The notes beneath the pieces were generated by a model. The model made no database searches and was not told the DNA's origin. It saw only the letters and a list, made by a program, of their open reading frames with translations. The position numbers and the translations under genes were made by a program. Shown piece by piece: positions 23,140 to 34,700 of a stretch of 64,000 nucleotides of DNA. Within the stretch, counting starts at the first letter, position 1, and every line of letters begins with the position of its first letter. The DNA is from Diospyros lotus (taxonomy: Eukaryota > Streptophyta > Magnoliopsida > Ericales > Ebenaceae), in NCBI RefSeq assembly GCF_014633365.1, contig NC_068351.1:24586366-24650365 (forward strand), given 5' to 3'.

Positions 23140-23617
23140 CACACACCCACCTGGCGAAAAGAGAGAGAGAGAGTGGGTTGGCCATGGCCGACCCACACAC
23201 ACATTTATATATATATACACACACACACATATATATACACACATGCATGGCCGCAGCCATGGCAGCCTCCGCACCGCGACCCCCGCACCTCGCGGTGCGG
23301 AGGCTGCCATGGCCACAGCCATGCGTGTGTGTATATATATATATATGGGAGGGGGGGTTCAACCATGGCCGACCCACTCTTTCTCTCTCTTCGCAAGGTG
23401 GGTATGTGTATATATATGTGTGTGTGGGTCGGCCATGGCAGCCGACCCACTCTCTGTCTTTCTCTCTCTTTGTGATACGGCTCACAGCCATTGCACACAA
23501 AGAACGAGAGTGGGAGGGGTTTGTGGGGCTAAAATAGGAATTTTAAAATTAAGGGAGAATTTTGCATGACCTGGGCTGTGAAGAGTAACTTGGCGGGCTG
23601 GGGGATAGAATTTCCCC
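22891..23617. mobile_element. Foldback MITE with very long inverted arms
   Basis: The element is essentially one hairpin. The left terminus GGGAAATTCTATCCCC pairs with the right terminus GGGGATAGAATTTCCCC, and similarity continues inward through about 330 bp per arm to a GC-rich centre at about 23285 (CCTCCGCACCGCG / CGCGGTGCGGAGG). The arms carry (AC)n/(AT)n and GA tracts, so the two arms differ in length. The 8-bp TSD and long TIR suggest a hAT- or Mutator-type non-autonomous element. Long open frames on both strands within it are low-complexity artefacts. It splits the RT of Copia element 1. Confidence 0.88.
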
Positions 23618-23625
23618 TATGATTT

Positions 23626-23974
23626 TTGGGTTCTAAATTGGATAAAAATGCTACATACTCATATTGATTTCTCAGATGAGATCTAGTTCTAACTCTTTCA
23701 GATTTATCTCCCAGAATTCTAGATTCATCTACATAAGTCCTTTCTTTGTGGAGACCAGTGTCTCTTGGTTCTTCTTCTTTATGTTCTGTTTGAATATTTT
23801 CATTTTCTTCCTCAATTGATTTCTCTAGAATTCTCATTCATCTTCGAATTGTTATACTATTGGGATGATTTCATTATTTTCATTAAAGTTCACGTGTACA
23901 GATTCTTCCACAACCATAGTTCTTTTATTATATATCTTATATGTTTTGCTAGAAGTTGAATAACCTAAGAACAC
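23626..23974 (-). pseudogene. Copia element 1 linker between integrase and RT
   Basis: Minus-strand sequence from integrase toward RT, ending LSNLEPKN at the MITE border. The EPKN phrase directly precedes the RT opening in Sirevirus-type elements. It is acidic and basic linker otherwise, with several stops. Confidence 0.6.
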
Positions 23975-24600
23975 TCATTCATCACTTTTAGGATCAAATT
24001 TTCCTAAGTTGTCTTTGCCATTATTTAAGACAAAATATTTATACCCAAAGGCTTTAAATAAAGATATATTTGATTTCTTATCTTTATATATATATAGTTC
24101 ATAGGGTGTTTTCTTATGAATAAGTCTAATAAAAACTCTATTAAGAATGTTGCAAGCAATATTAATTGCTTCAACGCAAAAATATCTAGGCAATGAGTTC
24201 TCACATAACATGGTTTTAGCCATTTCTACTAAAGACATGTTCTTTTTTTCCATAACTCCATTTTGTTGGGGAATTCTAGGAGCTGAAAAATTATGAGAGA
24301 TCTCATTTTCATCACAAAATGACTTGAATGAAATATTCTCAAATTTCTTTCCATGATCACTCGTAATGCTAGAGATTTCTAAGTCTTTTTTTGTTTGACT
24401 CCTCCTACAAAGTTTTATGAATTCATCAAAGGTGTCATCTTTGTTCCTTAAGAACATAGTCCAAGTATATCTAGAATAATCATCCACAACAACAAAGATA
24501 TAAGATTTTCCTCCTATACTATGAGTTCTCATGGGACCACATAAATCAATATGCAATAGTTCAGGTGGCCTAGATGTTGATACTATAATCTTTACTTTTA
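23975..24600 (-). pseudogene. Copia element 1 integrase core
   Basis: One 193-codon frame (24556-23975) carries the integrase core in order: HIDLCGPM, VVVDDYSRYTWTMFL, SDHGKKFEN, then HNFSAPRIPQQNGVMEKKN and YFCVEAINIACNILNR. The first two Asp residues and the Glu of the DDE triad are visible (D in HIDL, D in SDHG, E in GVMEKKN). Plant copia elements usually read '.PQQNGVVERKNR'. The preceding zinc-binding HHCC region is broken. Integrase joins cDNA to host DNA; this copy lies in a dead element. Confidence 0.85.
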
Positions 24601-24743
24601 AATGATATCCTAACTTGTTTACCTTTCATACAACTATCACAGAAGTTTTCTTTATCTATGATCATTTTAGGTAAGTCATTTACTAGATCCTTTTTCATTA
24701 ATTTATATACAAGGTGCGTACTAGCATGACCTAACCTCCTATG

Positions 24744-25178
24744 TCACAGAGTATTTTCATTTTTATTTACAGCAACCAAACATTTATCAAGCTTTACTTC
24801 TCCTATATTAATTATGTATACATTACCATTTCTTTTACCAGTAAAAATTTCAGTTCTGGTGATTTTATCTATTACTTTGCATTCATGCTTATCAAATGAT
24901 ACGCTATAATGTTTATCACATAATTGACTAATACTTAACCGATTATGCTTCAAACCATTCACATAATAAACATCAAAAATAAAAGTTTGAACATAATTGC
25001 CAATTGAACCAATACCTTCAATTTTACCTTCGGAGTTATCACCAAATGTGACATGGCTGCCATGAAAATCTTCTAGCTTGTTGAATAGACTCCTATCACC
25101 AGTTATATGCCTTGAGCAACCACTATCAATAAACCATCTAACATTTGAGCCACTGGCTTTGAGGCACATGGACTGCAA
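24744..25178 (-). pseudogene. Copia element 1 protease and GAG-pre-integrase domain
   Basis: A 145-codon frame reads WFIDSGCSRHITGD, the aspartic protease active site (DSG) in the form typical of plant Ty1/copia elements. It then reads VTFGDNSEGKIEGIGSIG and VYYVNGLKHNRLSISQLCD, which open the pre-integrase domain. The protease would mature the polyprotein inside the particle. The segment is intact, but the frame upstream (25179-25250) and downstream is interrupted. Confidence 0.85.
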
Positions 25179-25199
25179 AGAATAGAAACAAAATTGGTA

Positions 25200-26804
25200 C
25201 CCAGGGACTTTGGGTCCAATGGATTAGAATCCTATTCTCCTACTATTTTCTTGTTCTTGGCTACCCAAATCTTCTTGGGGGCTGGCCTTACTTCTTCTTT
25301 AGGGATCCAAATCTTTTTAATTTTATATGGGATTCCCATTGCTACAGGGCATAATAGACTTCTATGACCATAATTTTAGCATTTATAGCACTGTGGTCCT
25401 AAGTTTTTCTGATTTGTTTTAGCTTTAACTAATTTTCCAAAGGTTTTGTTCTTGTCGTTCTCATTATATCTTAAGCTTGTTTTATCATAATATCCTTTTT
25501 GAGACTCAAGAATTTTATCCAAAATAGTGCTGCTAACAGTGAATTTTGTTAAAATAAGTTTTTAATCTTTAAGTTCTTTTTCCAAACCAGTAATTTTTTC
25601 TTGTAAGAAAGTGTTTTCTTTTTCCAAAATCTTATATTTTTCTCTAGTCTTTCCTAAATCAGAAATAAGTCTTATGCATAATTTCCTAAAAGTCAAACTA
25701 TTTTCATTTTCACTTCCACTAGAATAATAGAAAGAATCGGAAAATGAATCTAAGTCACTTATATCCGAGTCATCTTTGGCCATCAGGCAAAGATTTGCAA
25801 TCTCTCTGTATTCATCTTCTGATTATGAAGAACTGTCTTCATCACTCCATGCTGCTAGAACCTTCCTCTTCTTGTCCTTTAGCTTTGTCTCCTCGTCCTC
25901 TTTCTTGCCTTCAAGACATTCCAACCTGATGTGTCCTGGCTTCCCACATCCATAACATTTTAGCTCATGTTTTGCTCTTTCTTGGCTGCTCTGTCAAACC
26001 TATTCCAACTAAAGTACTTAGAAGATTTTTTGTTGAATCTTCTATAAAACTTTTTAGCCACAAGAGTAACATCCTCAATATCACTTGGTTTAGATTCAAA
26101 ATCAGAAGTATTATGCTTAGATGCTTTTAAAGCTACTCCCTTATTTTTTACATTTGGAATTTCTTCTTGCCTTCTCATGGAAAGCTCATATGTCATGAGG
26201 GATCCTAATAGTTCATATAAGGAAAGTCTCTCGAGGTCTTAAGCCTCTTGAATAGTTGTGACCTTAGGATGTCATTCATGAGGAAGGCATTACAATATCT
26301 TTTCTACTATATCTTCATTTGAAACTGGTTTTCCTAAGTTCTTGAGATTTGATAATATATTATTCAATATAGTTTCACTAGGGTACCATGCATAAAAAAT
26401 AATTCATAATCATGCTTAAACATTATTATTTTGGACTTCTTTACCTTAGAGGTTTCTTTGTGTGTTACCTCAAATTTGTTTCAAATCTCTTTGGCAGTTT
26501 CACATGCTGAAATCCGGTTGTACTCTGGACTGATTGCACACTTTAGCATGTTCTTGGCTAATGCATTGAGCTTTATCTTCTTCATTTCCTACTCTGTCCA
26601 ATCTTCATTCGGCTTGGTGTTGGTTCCCACAGTCATTGCAGGCATTTGGAAGCCAGTGACAAAGATCTTCCAAGCCTCTATGTCCCTTGAGAGGATGAAG
26701 TTCTTCACCATGTTCTTCCAGTAGGCGTAGTTATTGCCATCGAAGAATGGAGGCTTGTTACAAGACTAGCTCTCCTAGGAGGCATTGTTGGATGAGTTGG
26801 CCAT
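25200..26804 (-). pseudogene. Copia element 1 gag
   Basis: Begins with ATG at 26804 (MANSSNNAS) twenty bases after the tRNA primer site region. The capsid part (UBN2 type) is recognisable from PFFDGNNYAYWKNMVKNFI onward to about 26430. Two nucleocapsid-type zinc knuckles follow: CYGCGKPGHIRLEC near 25950-25910 and CYKC..YGHRSLLC near 25395-25355, the second with an in-frame stop. A Ser/Asp-rich and coiled-coil segment lies at 25783-25562. At least four TAG/TAA stops and several frameshifts occur. It would form the virus-like particle; it is inactive here. Confidence 0.75.
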
Positions 26805-26844
26805 TAATCTTTGCTCTTAGGTGGTTAAACTTGTTTGAAAGATA

Positions 26845-26859
26845 GCTACTCTAACACCA
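26845..26859 (-). other. Copia element 1 primer binding site
   Basis: The minus strand reads TGGTGTTAGAGTAGC, a diverged match to the initiator-Met tRNA 3' end (usual TGGTATCAGAGC), two bases from the LTR edge at 26862. Confidence 0.6.
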
Positions 26860-26861
26860 CT

Positions 26862-28303
26862 TGATACAAAAATTAGCTTAAGAAGGTGGTGAATTAATCT
26901 TTTTCACCTTTTAAAATTTGAACTTAAATAAAAGAAACTAAAATAACAATGTTGTAAATTAATTAACAAGAACATAACACAGAATGTAAAGTGGTTCAAC
27001 CTCAACCGCTTAGTCCAGTACCATAGTTCACAGCCAAGAATTTTGAAAACACATTCCCAAATATATTACATTACCTTGTAGTTTTTACAGGCTCAACTAC
27101 AGACCTATATAATTGGATTTTTATAAAAAGGCTCAACCACAACCACTACCTTTTCACAGGATCAGGCATAACCTATCACACTTCGCTCAGCCAAAACCAA
27201 TACACTGCCTTTTCACAGGATCAAACATAACCTTTACAAGAGTTTCACAAATGATGTGAAGGATTTTTCAAGAGAAAAAATATGAAATACAGATTACAAG
27301 TGTTCTCTTGAGAAAAAAAAGAGTTTACAGAATAATGACTGTAAAGCACTCTCTTCTAAAAATCTCACAAAGAATAGAAAGTGTAAGCTTGTGAAAAGTA
27401 GGAAGTAGTTGAAAGAAGATCACTTGAAGCTCTAAAAGTTTGATAGGGTATGTGTGAGTAGTTCTTCTAAACTTCTTCGGTCAACTTCATCTCCTATTTA
27501 TAAATTTCCTGCATTGAATGTTAGCTGATATGGTAGAGAACAATTTGAATATTCACTTTTTGTCTCTATAAAAAATTAAACAACATTTATTAATTCATTC
27601 AAGAACACCCATGTTATCTGAAATACATTAAATGAATTGAAAAGTTAAAACTAGTGAGCATTTAATGTGTCCAACAGCTATATTTTTCAAAGTCTAATAA
27701 CAATTACTTGACTAATGTATGAGCTTACTCAACTAATATAGCACTTACTCGATTGAATTTTTCAAGTAATCAATTATCTAGAGAGCTTACTCAAGTGTGA
27801 CTAAGTCATTACTGAACTAACTCAAATACCACAAAGACCTTGCATTACTTACTCGATTACTAGGCTATGAATACGACTAATGCATGAAATTACTAGAGTA
27901 CAAATATTGGTTACTCGACTACTTTTAGGATCAAATACTTACCCAAAGACAAACCAAACTTCATTGGACTAACACATATATTTATTTGATTATTCACATA
28001 TATTAGTCGATTAAAAATAAACATTACTAGATTGAAAATATGCTTAGATTTCACAGCTATGGAAATGCTCAATTATTCAGAAAACTCATTCGAGTGATAA
28101 AAGATCCTTAGTCAATTTCATAAGCACCATACTCGATTAAGCTTTAAGAAAATAGAGCTTTTGCATTACATATTCGACTAGGAACTTATGATAGTTGATT
28201 GAATCACTTCAATAATCGATTATTTTTGAAAGAATACTGAGCAATACTCGATTGCTTAAATCAAAAGCTTTTTCATACTTAGTAGATTTTTCATAAAGTT
28301 TTC
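26862..28303 (-). repeat. Copia element 1 5' LTR, first segment
   Basis: The LTR edge TGATACAAA (minus-strand end TTTGTATCA) abuts the PBS. The segment 27690-28270 is an array of variants of ACTCGATTA/ACTCGACTA every 20-40 bp. The LTR is interrupted at 28303 by a solo LTR flanked by TTTTC. Sequence of the same style (ACTTGATTG, CTTAGTCGATT, AAACTCGAC) resumes at 37870, so the LTR continues there. Confidence 0.7.
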
Positions 28304-29570
28304 TGTAACACCCTAGACTTTGAAAAAAAATAATTAATCAAGGGGTTTATGGCGATCTGTGTATGATTATCGGATAATTGTGAGGTTGAAATGAAATATT
28401 TGTGATTTATTAAAGAAATGAGGTTATGGGGATATTTATGGAAACAATGGGGAAAATAAATAAATTAAATTAATGAGTTTTGAAAATTTTAGGGTGTAGG
28501 TGAAATAAGGAAAATGAGGTGTGAGGGTATGTGTGTGAGTTCTGGAAGTTTGGGGGTTGTGGTGAAATTTTTGGAAATGGCCTTGGATCACTTTAAAACT
28601 AATGGGAGAGACTTATAGGTTGAAGGCGAGTGGGCAGCGCGGGTGATTGCATGCGAGAAGGCCACCGGGCAAGCGCGGGATAGAATCCGTGCGAGGGTTG
28701 GGGGATATTTTTGGTTAGAATTAAATTCCAGCCAATTCCAGGTGCCAAACAGCGTCGTTTCGGGCGCCACCTGGCACCCATGCGCACTAGCCGTGCCACG
28801 TGGCGCGACCGTGTCCCCTCACCTAGCCACTCTCCTTCACTCTCTTGCTACCACGTGGCAACATCTGGGGCCTCCTTTAGGCCCTAACACTTCACCCCTA
28901 CCGAATTTTCCTCCCCCTCTACCTATAAATAGTAGTGTTTTTCACTACTGTAAACTCTATAAAATCTGAACATGCAGAAATTATGTCCTTGCGTATACGC
29001 GAGGTATAAAAATATTTTTAAATTTATTTAATAGTATTAATTATAAATTAATGACATATTTAGTTATATTATTTAGTAATGTAACGGTGGTAATTAAAAT
29101 TGACCTTGTATTTAATTAAATTATTTTATTTTATAATTGTATAGGAAATTGAGACGTGAAACTGACGCGAAGAAGGTGGTTAACGTGCGGTAAGGTTCAA
29201 TATGGTTTGTGTGTAAATTTATTTTGGCATGACTTGTATTAAACTGTGGGAGAAGTGTCTAGGCATGGGGCTGTAGATTTAGGTCGTGTGAATCTCGAGA
29301 TGGAGTCCTAAAAGAAATCAATGAGGCCACCAAAATCCGGATTCGGGTGAGGTGGACAGGCCTGCATGCATGATACACTTCACATTATTCTATAATTGTC
29401 ATGCATTTTAATTTACTGCAACTCATATTACCCTTGCTGAGTCCCCGGGACTCACCCATATATTTTTCTCACTAACCCAGCAGGTGGCTCGAGATCCGAG
29501 AAGGGAAAGGTAGTGCTGTTAGATGAGCCGCCAGTTGGCAGTAACCGTTGATAGTGAGGGTGTGGATCAA

Positions 29571-30880
29571 TGTTAGAACGGGTAGGTGCTATGGCACACA
29601 CCAAGAGGAGGGGTGAATTGGTTATATTAAAAAAAATTCTTTTGAGACGCAAAGATACTTTCATATGGTGAAAAATAAAAATGAAATCTTATCAATGAAT
29701 AAACAAAGTCAACAGAGCAAAGATGCAAACGTAAAAGAAAAAAGATGAAGAACAGTGAAGACACAGATTTATAGTGGTTCGGCTTTCCAAGCCTAGTCCA
29801 CTACCTTAGCTACCCACTAAGAATTTTCAAGCAAATTCACTATCAACCCCCTACTCAACCTAAGTAGGTCCTCTAGTCCGTGACTAGGAAAAACTTACAA
29901 ACCTCCCAATATAATGGGCCCTCTAGCTTACGCTAGGAAAATTTCAGTAATCGTGAAAATGAGAGTCTAAGAGTACAAACTCTTAGTTACAAGCTCTCTC
30001 TACCTGATAAATTTAGGCTTACAATGAATGTAACAGTGTATACAAAGCCTCAAAAATGTAAATACAGTGAGAGAAGATATTGATCGCTCGATGTAAAAAT
30101 GAAAGCTCGGTGGTTGAAGATATTAAATATTTTCCAACAGCCTTCAATCGGTTCTCCCAACCCATATTTATAGTAAATGGTAGATAGATCCAAAAATTCG
30201 ACCGTTGTGGTGGTTGGGCGAGCATTAAATGTGCCAAAAACTAGCCGTTATAAGTTTCTGCAAAAGATATAGTCGACAGAAGAAAATGCATAGTTGACTA
30301 TTTTTACAAGTAAAACAAGACATAGTCGACAGACAAAAATGCATAGTTGACTATCTTATAACACAAATTTTCCATAGTCGACAGACACATAAACATAGTC
30401 GACAAATGTAAAAATATGAAGAGAATTTTGAATTTTATGAACAAAAATAGTCGACAGATGAAAATTCATAGTCGAATATCCTTACCTGATAGTCAACAGA
30501 TGCAAAAATAGTCGACAGAAGCCTTAAATAGTCGACATATCAAACCAGCATAGTCGACTATCCTTAACAGCATAGTCGACTATTTTCAGCCATAGTCAAC
30601 AGCATTAAACCATATAGTCGACTATCCATTTGAAAAGATTTAAAACTTAACAACTCCTCATTTTGATTCTTTTGAAAGCAAGTTGAGATTATCAAAAATA
30701 TATTTATTTTGAATCTAAACACACTCAACCATACTTCAACATTTCTCCTATATAAATTTTCATAACTTTGCTTCAAGGAGATTTAAAGATTAATTTTCTC
30801 ATACATATAATCCATATAGTAGAGATTGTTTTTCATATAGTCATTATCAAAACTATTTTATTACCAAGAGTAAAATATCA
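29571..30880 (-). repeat. Copia element 2 3' LTR (left)
   Basis: 1310 bp, TGTTAGAACG...TAAAATATCA. It aligns nearly end to end with 36128-37439, differing by scattered substitutions and by the number of units in the AGTCGACTA array (30265-30625). Confidence 0.92.
30265..30625. repeat. TAGTCGACTA motif array in the left LTR
   Basis: About 15-18 copies of (A)TAGTCGAC(T/A), half-palindromes or palindromes centred on GTCGAC, spaced 15-35 bp and separated by short A-rich linkers such as 'AAAATGCA' and 'CAGATGCAAAA'. The matching array at 36825-37190 has lost and gained units. Confidence 0.85.
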
Positions 30881-31120
30881 ATCTCCCCCTTTTTGATGAT
30901 GACAAAACAAAAATGAAAATCAATGAATTCATCACTTTATCTCCCCCTTTTTGTCAAAATAAAAAAAAAATTAACTACTCCCCCTTTTTGGAATACACTG
31001 AGAGCATAAAAAAAAAGAGACACCCCCTTAAACCAAATCTTTTCAATAGAACTGAATTGGAGATAAACATAACCAAGTAAAGATAGTTTTAAGAACTAGA
31101 GATAGCTCCCCCTTAAGATG
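30881..31120 (-). other. Multiple polypurine tracts of Copia element 2
   Basis: The minus strand reads CAAAAAGGGGGAGAT against the LTR at 30881-30895. Further copies of AAAAAGGGGGAG lie at about 30940 and 30977, with shorter GGGGG tracts at about 31021 and 31106. Several PPTs before the 3' LTR are a described trait of Sireviruses. The first one abuts the LTR and is the functional candidate. Confidence 0.8.
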
Positions 31121-32270
31121 AAATTATTAATATCAAACATAATTTTTGAGCACATGTCATATATATATCAAAAAAACCTTTTTCATGAGATGCCAATTTT
31201 TTTTTTTATACTATATTGCAAACTCATGATTATATCAGAGCCAATCTATATCTTTCAAAGTAATCACTCATATTTAAACAATCAAAGCACTAGATAAAAT
31301 GCATAGCCATTCATCATATAAGAGGCATATACATTAAATGATCAATATAGGAGTGAAATAAATCATTTCAAGCAAATAAAAAGACTCTTTGAAAAAGAAT
31401 CTCCTTTAAACTTATACGGGAAGTTTTAAGATATAGAGACATTTTTCATATAAAAATGGAATAGCAATTTGTCTCAATTCAAATGATTTTCACAAGAGTA
31501 AAATATGACAATGATTATAAATTTGATGAATGAACCACATGCACTCATATATATATATATATATATATGTTCAAAGAATAAGTGGTCATCCAAAAACAGA
31601 AATCTAAACAAGTTATGGCAGATTTAATGCAAGATATGTTAAGGATAGGCTTTAAGAACATACATTTGTCTTTTGATAATCTTAACCATACTTGTAATCA
31701 CATAGGATCATTACATATAGATAACTTCAAAAAGCAAGATGATCCTTTAGCAAATAAAGCATGATTTCATACTCAAGTATTCATTTATCACACAAAGATA
31801 ATCAAGCTATTTCATACAAGAAAAATAGCATTATAAATTATTCAAGACATGAATACTATATGCCATCAAGAATATACCATTTATCAGTTTTTTGAGATCT
31901 AAGAGATTGACGGCGAAGCCCTTTGATTTAACCAATGATAGATTTGAGAGACATGAAGGATTGAAACTTCTTTAGATAAAATCACTTGAACTCAATGATT
32001 GATAGGGATTTATCTAGAGTTTGATTTCCAATAGATTTGGACATGATACCAATTGATATTTTCTTTTTGAGCAAGATTCCTTGAATTTTTGCTAGGACTA
32101 TAGCATTTGTATTGGCACATTTGATTTGGAATATTGTGGAGATTTATGCCATAGTCTTTCTGTTCCATCCATAGGATTCGAGCAACTATATAATCACTTT
32201 TAGTGAAAAAGAATGGAATGGAAATTCACTTCCTTCTAAACAAAGACACTAGGAAATTTCTTATAACTTG
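31121..32270 (-). other. Copia element 2, non-coding 3' part and RNase H traces
   Basis: AT-rich; only faint traces of the copia RNase H end remain around 31900-32270. No frame is open over a useful length. A long (AT) run lies at 31547-31568. Confidence 0.4.
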
Positions 32271-34700
32271 TCATGGATCACTAGTGTTCTTTTTAGCTAT
32301 TTTGCCTCTAAGATGGGATTTCTTAAGATTGGATTGAAATCTAGCATATAGGCAAACACTAAACACAATGTTCATCCTATTAGCTATAAAATATAGCAAT
32401 GGTCCAATCATATTTCTATATAGCTCATTTTCCACCATTTGGCATTTCCCATATTTGTCTAGGCTTGATGTACTACTCTTTTGAGTGGCTACTAATTTCA
32501 TTTTGAAGAAAATTAGATTTCTTAAGAAGATGTATTTTTGAAGAAATATATAAATTCCTTTATCTTCTTGCCTAGATTGCAATCTTTAGAAGAGTTTTTA
32601 ACTTTCCCATTATGCTCATTTCAAATTTCCCTTGGCATTATATTGACAATTTGATTCCGTAGGGATTTATTTGAGGATTTGAATAAAATGTTATCTACAT
32701 AGATTATTTGTAGATTCATAAAATGTCCTTGCTATGAGGCTTAGAGTAATGTTATATCTATTTGACCTCTTTTAAATTCTTCCTCTAGAATAAACTTGCT
32801 AGGACTTTCATGTCTTGACTTAGGGGCTTGTTTTCAACAATATAGTGCCTTGGAGAGTTTGAGCACATAATTCTCATATTGAGGATTCTTAAGATTGGGA
32901 GTTTGTTCCGCATACACTTCCTCATTTATAACCACTTAAAGACACTCTTGACATTCTCTTGATGAGCTTAAAGGATTTGTGGCATGCTAATGCCAACAAC
33001 ATTTTTATGGATTCTAGACTTGCTACAGGAGCCTAGGTTTCATCATGATCTTTTCCTTTTTCTTGACTATACCCTTAAGCTACTAATTTAGCTCTATTCC
33101 TCTTTTATCCATTTTGATTCTAAACAATCATTTGGTTCATATGGTTGGGTGATCTTTAGGTCTTGGAACCAATCGCATACACCACTTCTTTCAAATTTAT
33201 TTAGCCCTTCTTGCATAGTCATAAACCAATTTTCATCCATTAGAGCTTCCTTAATATTTTTGGGTTCTATTTGAGAAAGGACAAGCTACATATTTTCTCT
33301 CTTGAAAATGATGATTTTCTCTTTTAACGAGCTACATTTTCTTCATTAAGTATTTAAACATAATATCATTTGATAGATTTAATTCTTTTGATCTAATGAG
33401 AAATTTTCAAATCTTTACCCTATTCTTTATCACCACCTTCCTTGGGTTTCGGAACTTCAACCCTCACATAATTAACTATAACTAGAATAGATTCTTCTAC
33501 TGCAAGAGTTCTTTTGATATATACCCTATATGCTTTACTTTGAGTAGAATATTCTGAGAAAATTCTTTCATCACTCTAAACAACAAATCTTTCCTAAAGA
33601 GTTTTTACCATTGTTAAGAATAAAGCATGTGCTACCAAAAACATGAAAATATGGAATATTTAGTTTATAACTCATAGGGGTTTTCTTTACGATAGGCTTT
33701 ATAAAAATCCTATTCAACATATAGCATGAGGTGTTAATGGCTTAGACTAAAAGGAATTTTGTCACATAGCACAATTCTAGCCATTTATTGTAAAGATCTA
33801 TCTTTCCTTTCAACTATCTCATTTTGTTCTAGCACTAAAAAAAATTATGATCAATGTCATTTTCCTTACAATAGTGCTTGAATTGTTCATTTCAAAATAT
33901 CCTCATGTTCACTTTCTAATTTTTGAAATACACATACTTTTATCTTTTGAAAATATTTCAAATGGGCTAAATGTTTCACTCTTAGATGTAAGAAATATTA
34001 TCAAGTGAACTTAGAATAATCATTCATAATAACTAGCACATATTATTTTTCACCTAAGTTTAGTGTTCTCATAGGACCAAAAATGTCTAAATAAAGAGAA
34101 GTTAGAGACCTAGAGGTTGTTACTTAATTTTTAGGCTTAAATAATATATCAATTTATTTGCCTTTCATTCATGCACCACAATTGTGGTTTTTTTTTTTTT
34201 TTAATATTTAAGCTTAGGCAATCTTTCAACAAAATCACATTTGGATAGATTATAGAAGCATATTCATATTTGCATGACTTAGTTCATTATGCCATAGATA
34301 AATAGATGGGAGATGAATGATACTAGGCATTTCTCTTATACTAGATGAGAATAAGTCTATGCACAATTTCTATCCTATTTTCCATGATCTTCATTTCATT
34401 TGCTTTGTGACAAAATACTTCACATGAATTAGCATTAAAGCATACTTATATCTCTTATCACATAATTGACTTATGCTAGTTAGGAACATTTATCAAGAAA
34501 GCATTTCTAGCATATATCAATAAACTTTGTTTTCCCTTTACTCATAAGCATATATCAAAACATTATACTTCTCCCTTAATTTTTAGAAATAAATACAAGT
34601 TTTCAATAATATCATAAAGTGAAAACTCATAATTCACTATCATCAAAAACTAATGAGCATAAAGAGGTTAGGGATAGAAACATACCACAAAGATTTTGTT
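32271..34700 (-). pseudogene. Copia element 2 pol remnants (integrase, RT, RNase H)
   Basis: Read leftward. Integrase traces lie at about 34090-33560 (DIFGPMRTLNLG, then a Y-rich core with stops). The RT opening lies near 33270-33180 (IEPKNIKEALMDENW, MQEGLNKFERS). A 104-codon frame at 32582-32271 carries the RT end: QEDKGIYI, YRNMIGPLLYFIANRMNI and VCLYARFQSN, the ordered motifs that link copia RT to RNase H. Between these, most codons are lost to frameshifts. The catalytic RT box was not found. It is dead, and more decayed than its gag. Confidence 0.7.

Larger units (their letters stand above)
22400..26861 (-). mobile_element. Copia element 1 (Sirevirus-like), internal region, 3'-truncated
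   Basis: Runs right to left: PBS (26845-26859), gag start (26804), two CCHC zinc knuckles, protease, GAG-pre-integrase, integrase, RT. RT breaks off near 22400 beside an A-run, so the RNase H and 3' LTR are missing. The order PR-INT-RT defines Ty1/copia. The long gag with two knuckles and the RT opening 'WIMAMQEELNQFERNKVW' suggest the Sirevirus lineage. Many stops and frameshifts make it dead. It carries a foldback MITE in the RT. Confidence 0.85.

Noticed and set aside
22884..23569. Several overlapping open frames of 90-217 codons on both strands
   Set aside because: They lie in the foldback MITE, consist of His/Thr/Tyr/Ile runs from (AC)n/(AT)n tracts and mirror each other across the palindrome; no domain.
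28588..28969. Open frames of 60-108 codons in a GC-rich segment
   Set aside because: They lie in the promoter/leader part of a gypsy solo LTR with a TATA box just downstream; no domain.
30265..30625. CRISPR-like array
   Set aside because: Short palindromic motifs with irregular short spacers inside a plant retrotransposon LTR; no CRISPR repeat/spacer structure.
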